Of a stretch of DNA of 35,806 bases, positions 28,979-35,806 are shown one piece after another (the stretch's first letter is position 1; each line of letters opens with the position of its first letter). Source of the DNA: a virus. The stretch lies in IMG/VR virus record IMGVR_UViG_3300045995_000435, positions 1 through 35,806 of that record, one strand, 5' to 3'. The notes beneath the pieces are model-generated. The model did not search any database. It saw only the letters and a program-made list of their open reading frames with translations, and was not told the origin of the DNA. A program made the translations under genes and the position numbers.

Positions 28979-29400
28979 CGATAAGAGATAAGATCATAGA
29001 AGAGGCAAGGTCATGGCTCTACACCCCATACCATCATCAGGCGGCGGTCAAGGGAATTGGCGTTGACTGCGCTTACTTCATCGGTGCCATCGCTGAAAAC
29101 GTTGGGTTGATAGATAAGTTCTACGTGGAGCCATACTCAATTGAGTGGCACATGCACAATCCAGAGGAAAAGATGCTGCAGATCATAGAGGGATTTGGTG
29201 CCGTCAAGGTAGAAAATTATAAGCCAGGCGACATCCTCGTCTTTAAGTATGGCAGAAGTTGTAGTCACCTCGCCATCCTGCTACCAGACAATTTTATAAT
29301 CCACGCGTCGATTAAACACAAGATGGTCCTTGCAGAAGAATTCCGTGATGATTACGTCACCCGTTATAAGTGCGCGTATGCCTATCCAGGTGTAGTATGA
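28975..29400 (+). CDS. Tail-tip NlpC/P60 peptidase
   Basis: 141 residues. ARSWLYTPYHHQAAVKGIGV-DC has the catalytic Cys32; SHLAIL has His98; FIIHAS has His110: the Cys-His-His/polar triad of NlpC/P60 enzymes. KPGDILVFKYG precedes the His as in the family. It would cut peptide bridges in peptidoglycan so the tail can cross the cell wall; in gene transfer agents the same gene follows DUF2163. ATGA overlaps on both sides. No signal peptide is present, as expected of a virion enzyme, and it is the only wall-degrading enzyme I recognise in the window. Confidence 0.9.
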   Translation: MTIRDKIIEEARSWLYTPYHHQAAVKGIGVDCAYFIGAIAENVGLIDKFYVEPYSIEWHMHNPEEKMLQIIEGFGAVKVENYKPGDILVFKYGRSCSHLAILLPDNFIIHASIKHKMVLAEEFRDDYVTRYKCAYAYPGVV

Positions 29401-29630
29401 TCCCTGAATACGCCACCACAGACATAGTACTCGCGGCCACCTTAAAGGTCATGAACTTTAAGTTAAGTAGGATCGACACTCAAGGAACCAAGGGCATCTT
29501 CTACTTTACAGAAGTTGACAAGGACGTACTTACGCAATATGACATGGGGTTGTTGTTGGTTGAACCCATCACCTTCAACAACGCGATTAGGCTACTGACC
29601 GTGGCCGTGAAGCGACAATTAAAACTATAG
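29397..29630 (+). CDS. Small DUF5659-like protein
   Basis: 77 residues from ATG 29397, which overlaps the peptidase stop (ATGA); a longer frame from 29370 adds nine residues without a ribosome site. EYATTDIVLAATLKVMNFKL then TKGIFYFTEVDKDVLTQYDM and FNNAIRLLTVAVKRQLK resemble DUF5659 (tsDl.lAa.L...-g..l......r..F.F....-.l...y..g...v.p..f....-.Lk). Unknown role; such genes occur in several phages near structural genes. Confidence 0.7.
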   Translation: MIPEYATTDIVLAATLKVMNFKLSRIDTQGTKGIFYFTEVDKDVLTQYDMGLLLVEPITFNNAIRLLTVAVKRQLKL

Positions 29631-29637
29631 GACAAGC

Positions 29638-30267
29638 ATGAGCAATTTACTAATCCCTGCCGGTGGTGCCTTAATTGGATCGATGTTTGGGCGTACAGGT
29701 GCGGCCATTGGTTGGTTGATTGGGTCTGCCTACTCAAGCAGTAGCAACAGCACCGCTCAACCAACCATTGGTGACCTTACCGTGCAGACCTCTCAGTATG
29801 GGGTCTCAATTCCATTTATCCTTGGAAGACAACGCGTGACGGGCAACATCATCTGGGCGGCCAACAAGGTGATGTATGAAAATAAGGATAGCTTCTTAGG
29901 GCATGGAAAGGGTGGCTCATCAAATAACTCTGGTTCAAACAACGCGTCTGTTCCTGGTACCACAAGTCAGCCAACTCCTGGCTACACCATCTCCTGTTTG
30001 ATCGCCATCTGTCAAGGACCTATCTTAGGGATTTCCCGCGTCTGGTCTGATGGAACGCTGATCATCTCCTCAGGCAACTTGATTGGCACCTTGTATAGAG
30101 GCACCATGGACCAGACGGTTGACCCATACTACGCGATGGCGGTAGGTATACCAAACGCACCTGCATATAGAGGCATCGCCTACATGGCGCTACACAATTA
30201 TGACCTTGGCATCACGGGCCGCGTGCCTCAATTTAGCTTTGAAGTCGTCAAAGAAGGAATTTTATAA
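29638..30267 (+). CDS. Tail hub protein, N-terminal part (gpJ/GTA hub type)
   Basis: 209 residues. It starts with a glycine-rich hydrophobic segment (GALIGSMFGRTGAAIGWLIG). GDLTVQTSQYGVSIPFILGR then QRVTGNIIWAANK follows, then an IAICQGPILGISRVWSDGT motif. This is the N-terminal region of large host-specificity/hub proteins (Gs..G-...iG...G, ...-s.yG..iP..yG..rv.G.iiW-, then c.Gpi..i..iw.dG). Those proteins usually run on for 1000 residues; here the frame ends with a stop (TAATG overlap) and the next recognisable hub part is at 33674. So the hub is encoded in separate genes. Confidence 0.8.
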   Translation: MSNLLIPAGGALIGSMFGRTGAAIGWLIGSAYSSSSNSTAQPTIGDLTVQTSQYGVSIPFILGRQRVTGNIIWAANKVMYENKDSFLGHGKGGSSNNSGSNNASVPGTTSQPTPGYTISCLIAICQGPILGISRVWSDGTLIISSGNLIGTLYRGTMDQTVDPYYAMAVGIPNAPAYRGIAYMALHNYDLGITGRVPQFSFEVVKEGIL

Positions 30268-33200
30268 TGGCCCAGATACCTCAAGGCAATGAGATCTATA
30301 AGTACTACACCGTCACCCCAGCAGGCACCCCAAAGGACCTGCTGCAGATAGGTAAGTACATCTGGGTGTTGACTGACAGCAACGTCTGCGTCTATTCTTA
30401 TTATGATTATGATAACCTGTATGACATCACTGAGTCAGAATATGACTGGACCGCGCGTGATGAGTTAAACCCATATGACTACGTGACCAAGATAAAGTTA
30501 ATCAAGAACGTCATCCCTACCACCGCGGATCACACGTTTGCAACCAACGTCGCCTACTTAGAAGGTGAGCAGACCATTGGTGGAACAGCAGTCGTTTCTA
30601 AAGACGTCGTTAGTTTAACTGGGCAGACAGATAGCACTCAAAATGGGTTGTACGTCGTCACTCAACTTTCTGACGCCATATCAAGTGGGAGTGCCACCGT
30701 GTATTCTAACTTTAACCTCGCGTCTTTATCAGGTGAGCAGGACATTAATGGCGTCAACATCGTCACTGGCAACATCGTCAACGCGCAGCATCAGACCATC
30801 ACTGGAAACAATGGGTTGTACTACGCCTCAACTTCTGCGTGGATCAAGATAAGTCCAACCACACCGATCATCTACTATGACGTCAATCAAGCCACGCTGT
30901 CTGGAGAGATAACGTTAGGTGGGATCAACGTGGTTGCAGGTAATTTAGTCACAGTCTCTGGGCAGACCATCACTGGTGATAATGGCACCTACGTCGTTCA
31001 AACAGGCGCGTGGAACAAGTTAACATCTACTACCCCAGCGTCAGTCACATTCAATGTAACTCCTCTAAGTGGAGAGAAGACCGCTTCTGGAACAACATTA
31101 TCTGTAGGTGTGATAGTCAATGCAAACGCGCAGACGACATCATCTCAAAATGGGCAGTACGTAGTACAGTCAGCGGCATGGACGTTGGTAGATCCATTCC
31201 TAAATGACTATTATAAATCAACAACAAATATTTCTTCATTAAGTGGATTACCTTCAATTACATACTTACATGTTAAGAATTATCCTAGTGGTAACACCGC
31301 GACATCATACACCCAAGTGGTCACGCAGGGGTACATCATCGTGGTTGGATTTCAGACAGATCCAACGCAAAATGGTACCTACGTTATTGTCTCAAGTGGT
31401 GCATGGGTTAAGATAGATCCAACCGCCACCATCCCTGAACCAACTTGGTATTTTGGGATTACAGGAAATAGTTTGACTACAAGTTACACCAAGTCAGGAG
31501 CACAGACGATTGGTGGAGTTAGTTGTCCAGTGGGATCTCTTGTAAAGTTATCCTATGGAGCTATTGGTAATAATGTGCAGATGTGGAATAGGGCTTTTGA
31601 TAACTGGCAGTTTACTAATTTCATTGGGATCTTCTTAGTTTGTAGTGGTGCTTGGATAAAGGTGCAAAGTAATATCTTAAATAACATTCCTCCTGCCACT
31701 AACATGACCTTATCTGGAACAGGTGCGTTTGCTGGAACTTTGTTGTCCGCAGGTTCTAAATTCAACCTATCAAGACAATCAAATACCTCAGAAAATGGAG
31801 TTTATACCTTCGTCGCCAATGGAAACTGTACTCAGTTTAGTAGTAGTAATGATGGGGCTTATCCTTACGTTGATGAGTATCTTGATACCATCAACCTATC
31901 GGCAAATCCTAAATATAACGTCAATGGGACGACTGTCAAGATAAACTACCGCTACGCTAACGTTGGAAACATAGTTAAGATTGCCAACCAGACGATCACC
32001 GCAAATAATGGAAATTATTTGGCGCAATCAGGTGCTTGGTTAAAACTTGGTAGTCTTACACCTGTAGTTTTAACTAGCAACGTTACGTTGAGTGGTACAT
32101 CGTCATTTGGCGCTTATAGTTACCTTGCAAATACCATCGCCACCTTGACCAACCAGACGACAACCTCTGAAAATGGGTCTTACTTGGTCAGCACAGGCGC
32201 GTGGACTAAGCTGACGTCGCTTACTCCCGTCGTCACTTCAATTATAAACATTACTTTAAGTGGGTTGCAGAACATTGATGGAACTCCAGTAATTACAGGA
32301 AATGTGGTCAGTCTAACTAATCAGACCAACACCTCTGAAAATGGGTTGTACATCGTTAAGTCAGGCGCTTGGATTAAGATACCTTCATTGACACCAACCA
32401 TCTCACCAACGGTCAACGTCGCGCTGATTGGAGAGCAAACGATCTATGCAGTTCCAGTTCATGCAGGAGATGTCGTTCACGTGGCCAATCAAACCAATTT
32501 AACTGAAGATGGGTATTATATCGTTAGTGCAGGTGCTTGGACAAAACTTAACACGCGTGGCTGGATTAAACTTACACCCCCATTTATCAACTTCACTACC
32601 GACGGGCACAAAGTTTATCTTAATAGAGGAACTTCAGTGATCGACATTGACGTCGATTCCATGGAGATCACCTCTACAAGTTCACTTGTCACGCTTGATT
32701 CAGGATTTACGTACACAAGCGCCATTTACGCTGATGGTTATCTATGGCGCATTAAGAAAAACACGTCAACAAAGTTTGACACCGTGCAAAGCATGGACCT
32801 AACTAACACGCGTACTTGGGTTGATTATTACAATTTTCCTATTAGACAGGTCGCCACCAGAAAATTTTGCTCAGGTAAGAATGGTTATCTTTACATCTCT
32901 TCTTGGAACACGGCAGAGGTCGTGAAGTTAAGTACCTCAGACCCACTTGACTACGCGTCAACGCGGTTTGACTTTACTCCAGACTTAATAAAGTTTGATG
33001 AAAAATTTAACAAGATCCTGGTACATACAGGGACAGATAAGATAGTCGCCATTGACAGAGGTACAGGCGTGGTGACAAATCTCTATTACACGACATGCCC
33101 AGTGATCGACATCAGCACCTTGTCTTCAGATGGGGCTCATTGGATAGTTAGAAGCGACAAGGTGGTCCACAAGATAAAGCCAGATGGAACGACCATGTTG

Positions 33201-33674
33201 AGGACAAAGGAACCAATTAAGATGAGCATTCCTGTTGTAGGAGGAGTCGCCAAGTTAAGCATTCCTGTGCTTGGGCTTGACGTGGCAGGTGGAGGTTCTG
33301 CAACGACAGACGTTGTCATTCCAATCACCAACACCAGGTTAAACAACGCGCTTGGGTTCATATCTCAAGATCTACCTAATCAAGTCATAACCATGGATGA
33401 AGTGACCTACTCATTTACGTTAAATGACATTGAACTTGCCAATATTATAAAGACAGACAACTGCACCACCCAATTACTACTTACACCTGAGTACAACATC
33501 ATCAATCACAACGATGGACATCCATTGCTGATCAATGAATACATAGTCTGCATCTCAGGTGCAAGCGTTTGGTTTGCACGTAATAAGAACAACTACTATA
33601 GAACAAGTACAATGAACATTACGGGACAGGCGATGGTCTACTCAGGAACTGACTTCTACACAGGAGAGGCATAA
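30267..33674 (+). CDS. Large repeat protein inserted between hub parts
   Basis: 1135 residues, the largest gene here. Residues about 91-770 hold around 11 degenerate repeats of 50-75 residues of the form LSGEQTI.G..V..G, V...Q(T/N)..(S/N)NG-Y.V..GAW.K, a module known from phage tail and fibre proteins. Residues 1-60 (LLQIGKYIWVLTDSNVCVYS) and about 775-990 (DGHKVYLNRGTSVIDIDVDS, GKNGYLYISSWNTAEVV, DKIVAIDRGTGVV, KVVHKIKPDGT) look like blades of a beta-propeller. The repeats may therefore be an insertion within one propeller. The C-terminal 140 residues are a further beta domain. It overlaps both hub genes by one base. It is probably a side fibre or tip protein. Confidence 0.75.
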   Translation: MAQIPQGNEIYKYYTVTPAGTPKDLLQIGKYIWVLTDSNVCVYSYYDYDNLYDITESEYDWTARDELNPYDYVTKIKLIKNVIPTTADHTFATNVAYLEGEQTIGGTAVVSKDVVSLTGQTDSTQNGLYVVTQLSDAISSGSATVYSNFNLASLSGEQDINGVNIVTGNIVNAQHQTITGNNGLYYASTSAWIKISPTTPIIYYDVNQATLSGEITLGGINVVAGNLVTVSGQTITGDNGTYVVQTGAWNKLTSTTPASVTFNVTPLSGEKTASGTTLSVGVIVNANAQTTSSQNGQYVVQSAAWTLVDPFLNDYYKSTTNISSLSGLPSITYLHVKNYPSGNTATSYTQVVTQGYIIVVGFQTDPTQNGTYVIVSSGAWVKIDPTATIPEPTWYFGITGNSLTTSYTKSGAQTIGGVSCPVGSLVKLSYGAIGNNVQMWNRAFDNWQFTNFIGIFLVCSGAWIKVQSNILNNIPPATNMTLSGTGAFAGTLLSAGSKFNLSRQSNTSENGVYTFVANGNCTQFSSSNDGAYPYVDEYLDTINLSANPKYNVNGTTVKINYRYANVGNIVKIANQTITANNGNYLAQSGAWLKLGSLTPVVLTSNVTLSGTSSFGAYSYLANTIATLTNQTTTSENGSYLVSTGAWTKLTSLTPVVTSIINITLSGLQNIDGTPVITGNVVSLTNQTNTSENGLYIVKSGAWIKIPSLTPTISPTVNVALIGEQTIYAVPVHAGDVVHVANQTNLTEDGYYIVSAGAWTKLNTRGWIKLTPPFINFTTDGHKVYLNRGTSVIDIDVDSMEITSTSSLVTLDSGFTYTSAIYADGYLWRIKKNTSTKFDTVQSMDLTNTRTWVDYYNFPIRQVATRKFCSGKNGYLYISSWNTAEVVKLSTSDPLDYASTRFDFTPDLIKFDEKFNKILVHTGTDKIVAIDRGTGVVTNLYYTTCPVIDISTLSSDGAHWIVRSDKVVHKIKPDGTTMLRTKEPIKMSIPVVGGVAKLSIPVLGLDVAGGGSATTDVVIPITNTRLNNALGFISQDLPNQVITMDEVTYSFTLNDIELANIIKTDNCTTQLLLTPEYNIINHNDGHPLLINEYIVCISGASVWFARNKNNYYRTSTMNITGQAMVYSGTDFYTGEA
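30540..32580 (+). repeat. About 11 protein-level repeats (NG-Y.V..GAW modules)
   Basis: Core endings TQNGLYVV, NNGLYYAS, DNGTYVVQTGAW, QNGQYVVQSAAW, QNGTYVIVSSGAW, ENGVYTF, NNGNYLAQSGAW, ENGSYLVSTGAW, ENGLYIVKSGAW and EDGYYIVSAGAW mark successive units. They are divergent at DNA level, so they are old. Confidence 0.8.
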
Positions 33675-35773
33675 TGGCCGACGCACCAAAAAAGAATTGT
33701 TTCAGATGTGATAGCACAGATAAGTCCGTCAAAAAGACTGCAGACACAGAGACGACAAAGACAAAGGACCTGCCTGACGCCGCAAAGTTAGATCAAGGGG
33801 TCTACACCGTGCATGATGATTGTGGTTGTACCAAATATATTGTTGTTGATGAAAATGGAAATGCTACCGTCACCAACACTCCTCCTGGTGGTGACCCAAC
33901 TACCCCTGAAAAGCCTGCGTCGTTGATCGATTCTGTTTGGGACTACATCAAGAACTGGATTGCAAATGCAGACATCTTTGATTGGTTAAAGGCCGCGTTG
34001 ATCTTAGGTGGTCTCATCTATGGTGGTAGTAAGTTGTTAGACCAATTCAACAAGAATGGTGATGAAAATAGTCCTGCCTTGTCCCATCCTTATGATGGAT
34101 CTCCTGTCTTTACTCAAAGTTATGTGGCACCTACCTTACAACAGGTGGTCGCCACCCTCTGTGAGATAGCGCAGGTTGAGTGTGACGTGTTTGGTTTATC
34201 TCAAGAACCTATCTTGATGACCATCGGCAACAACGTTAGCATCAACACCATCCTACAGCAACTTGGTCAGATCTACATGTTTGACGTGGTGCAATCTCCT
34301 GGTCCATTAAGATTTAAGCACCGCTACGTCAATGACCAAGTAGACACCACCATCAACCTGGTTGACATGGGTTATTCAGACAATTCTGCAAACCTACCTG
34401 ATAAGATCACCGTGAAGCGCCTTCAAGGTCTTGACCTACCGCGCTCAATCGCGTTGACCTACTTCATGGATGAGTTGAATGACACTAACTTTACCCAGAT
34501 GGCACGTCTACCTACCTACGTCTCAGGAAATGACATCGCGATCAACGCCTCAATGACCTTATCTCATCAAAAGGCCAAGGACATCGCTGAGATCATCTTG
34601 ATGGCCGCGCACATTGAGCGCACTTCTTACATTTTTAACACAAGTTATAAATACATTCATGTAGAACCAGGTGACATCGTCAGAAATGACCACGTGGGCA
34701 ACATGCGCGTCACTAAGATCACTGAGTCATCAGAAGGTGTGCTTTCATTTGAGGCGGTCAACGCAGGAATTGAGGATAGTTTGTCTGCCTATGGACAGGC
34801 ACCTGCTTATCCCGTGCCTCACATCGCGGGAGGTTCAAATCAATACTCTACCGTGACTGAGTCAAACGCGCTGTTTATAGACCCACCTTACATGATAGGT
34901 GAGGACCTTGATCAAACGCGTCTGTTGGCGGCCATTCATGGTTATGGAAATCCATCATGGACAGGAGCGTCTGTGTACGTCAGTAGAAATGGAGGAAGTT
35001 CTTACACGGTCATCGCCAACGCGCAGTCAGAGGCCACCTTTGGGTTATGTGCCGCGACCTTGGCTGGATGCAGTGCCCCTAACGTGTTAGACCTCGCGTC
35101 ATCAATCTCAGTCACCTTGAAGACAGGCTCACTGAACTCAGTCACAGACGTTGAGTTAAACAACGGCGCCAACTTGGCGTACATTGGGCAGGAACTAATT
35201 GGATATGGTGTGGCCACCTTGACTGGTGAAAAGACATACACCTTATCTCGCCTACTTAGAGGAAGATCTGGAACAAAGATGTTTATCAGTCAGCACACGC
35301 CAAATGAATTATTCGTGCTAAAGAACAGCTTAACCCCGATCAACCTTAGCCCAAGCGACGTTGGTCAGACCTTAAAGTTTAAGGTCGTTAGTACAGGACA
35401 GTCGGTCTCCTCAGTAGATGCACAGGACGTGACGGTCGCCTCAAACAACTTGAAGTTGTGGCAACCAACCAATGGTGGGCATACCTTGTCTGGAACCACC
35501 CATAACTTTACGTGGAGTGAGTCTATTAGAAAGCCAAATAGTACCGCGCCTCTTGCAACACCACATGACATAAGTTGGACGGCGTTTGCAATTGGTGTCT
35601 ATGACGTCAATGCAAACTTAAAGTCAAAGCAGGTGGTCACGACAAGTTCTTGGAGTTATCCAATCGCCCAACAGACGATTGATTTTGGTACAGCACCAAC
35701 CCACTTCTACATCTCAGTGGTGCCTATCTCCATGCAGCATGGTAATGGTTATCCACTAACAATCAACGTATAG
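33674..35773 (+). CDS. Tail hub protein, central and C-terminal part (Phage-tail_3 type)
   Basis: 699 residues. Residues about 150-400 (TLQQVVATLCEIAQVECDVF, DKITVKRLQGLDLPRSIALT, SLSHQKAKDIAEIILMAAH, EPGDIVRNDHVGNMRVTKIT) are the central domain of gpJ/GTA-type hubs. Residues 430-530 (LLAAIHGYGNPSWTGASVYV then ELIGYGVATLTGEKTYTLSR, LLRGRSGT) are the usual following domains. The end is Ig-like (TWSESIRKPNSTAPLATPHD). Unusual is the N-terminus: Cys pairs 9/12 and 50/52 (NCFRCD, DDCGCT), a Pro/Thr linker, and a hydrophobic segment at about 104-122 (WLKAALILGGLIYGGSKLL). It sits at the tail tip and contacts the host. Confidence 0.85.
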   Translation: MADAPKKNCFRCDSTDKSVKKTADTETTKTKDLPDAAKLDQGVYTVHDDCGCTKYIVVDENGNATVTNTPPGGDPTTPEKPASLIDSVWDYIKNWIANADIFDWLKAALILGGLIYGGSKLLDQFNKNGDENSPALSHPYDGSPVFTQSYVAPTLQQVVATLCEIAQVECDVFGLSQEPILMTIGNNVSINTILQQLGQIYMFDVVQSPGPLRFKHRYVNDQVDTTINLVDMGYSDNSANLPDKITVKRLQGLDLPRSIALTYFMDELNDTNFTQMARLPTYVSGNDIAINASMTLSHQKAKDIAEIILMAAHIERTSYIFNTSYKYIHVEPGDIVRNDHVGNMRVTKITESSEGVLSFEAVNAGIEDSLSAYGQAPAYPVPHIAGGSNQYSTVTESNALFIDPPYMIGEDLDQTRLLAAIHGYGNPSWTGASVYVSRNGGSSYTVIANAQSEATFGLCAATLAGCSAPNVLDLASSISVTLKTGSLNSVTDVELNNGANLAYIGQELIGYGVATLTGEKTYTLSRLLRGRSGTKMFISQHTPNELFVLKNSLTPINLSPSDVGQTLKFKVVSTGQSVSSVDAQDVTVASNNLKLWQPTNGGHTLSGTTHNFTWSESIRKPNSTAPLATPHDISWTAFAIGVYDVNANLKSKQVVTTSSWSYPIAQQTIDFGTAPTHFYISVVPISMQHGNGYPLTINV

Positions 35774-35781
35774 GAAGCATT

Positions 35782-35806
35782 ATGGTACAAGCGACAACAA
35801 CAACTC
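35782..35806 (+). CDS. Start of a further tail fibre gene (cut by window end)
   Basis: ATG with AGGAAG upstream; the eight visible codons read MVQATTTT, matching MTQATTSS of the fibre at 1662. It follows the hub gene by eight bases. Only the N-terminus is visible. Confidence 0.6.

Noticed and set aside
22069-35773. Contractile tail (sheath and baseplate wedge genes)
   Set aside because: There is no sheath-size gene before the tube and none of the wedge, spike or gpJ/I-type baseplate genes. The tail tip is of DUF2460/DUF2163/NlpC siphovirus type.
1-35806. Window as a complete circular genome, with the start at 35782 running directly into the open frame at base 1
   Set aside because: Joining the last base to the first puts the frame off phase and meets a stop after 11 further codons. 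About 12 codons would have to be missing. It remains possible only with a gap, so the two are listed as separate partial genes.

Overview
This window is part of the genome of a tailed double-stranded DNA phage (Caudoviricetes). No host or prophage-boundary gene is visible. The rightward module runs terminase, portal, capsid, tail chaperone, tape measure, then a tail-tip set like that of alphaproteobacterial gene transfer agents (DUF2460-like, DUF2163-like, NlpC/P60, hub). This points to a long non-contractile tail and a Gram-negative host. There is no sheath gene. No recognisable helicase, DNA-metabolism, endolysin or integrase gene is present, so the window is probably a fragment of a larger genome.

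Layout. 1-3251: two rightward tail-fibre genes, the first cut by the window edge. 3248-8920: leftward accessory block of small, mostly unknown genes, one GIY-YIG homing endonuclease, two further proteins carrying pieces of the same DNA-binding module, and at its upstream end a 367-residue protein with the three palm motifs of A-family/single-subunit polymerases. 8921-9215: divergent control region with interleaved inverted repeats and back-to-back promoters. 9216-9876: two overlapping rightward genes. 9970-10431: leftward membrane protein. 10508-16782: terminase, portal, scaffold, capsid, connector. 16779-21434: fibre/appendage proteins, interrupted by a second GIY-YIG gene on the other strand, ending in a fibre with an S74-type chaperone domain. 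21431-22072: glycosyltransferase. 22069-35773: neck, tail terminator, tail tube, frameshifted tail chaperone, tape measure, tail tip and hub, with a 1135-residue repeat protein inside the hub gene group. 35782-35806: start of another fibre gene.

The structural genes are nearly gapless, with many 1- or 4-base start/stop overlaps, as expected for translationally coupled late operons. Two promoter-like classes can be read: (a) a -35 like nTRTAC, exactly 17 bases, then TATAAT, upstream of the accessory/early-type genes on both strands; and (b) T4-late-like [T/G]ATAAATA, 37-60 bases upstream of several structural genes.

Most notable: the small palm-polymerase gene with its structured divergent upstream region; the two promoter classes; the tail-chaperone frameshift with two slippery heptamers in series; and the spread of homing-endonuclease modules. 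All functional calls are from reading the sequence; no database search was run.
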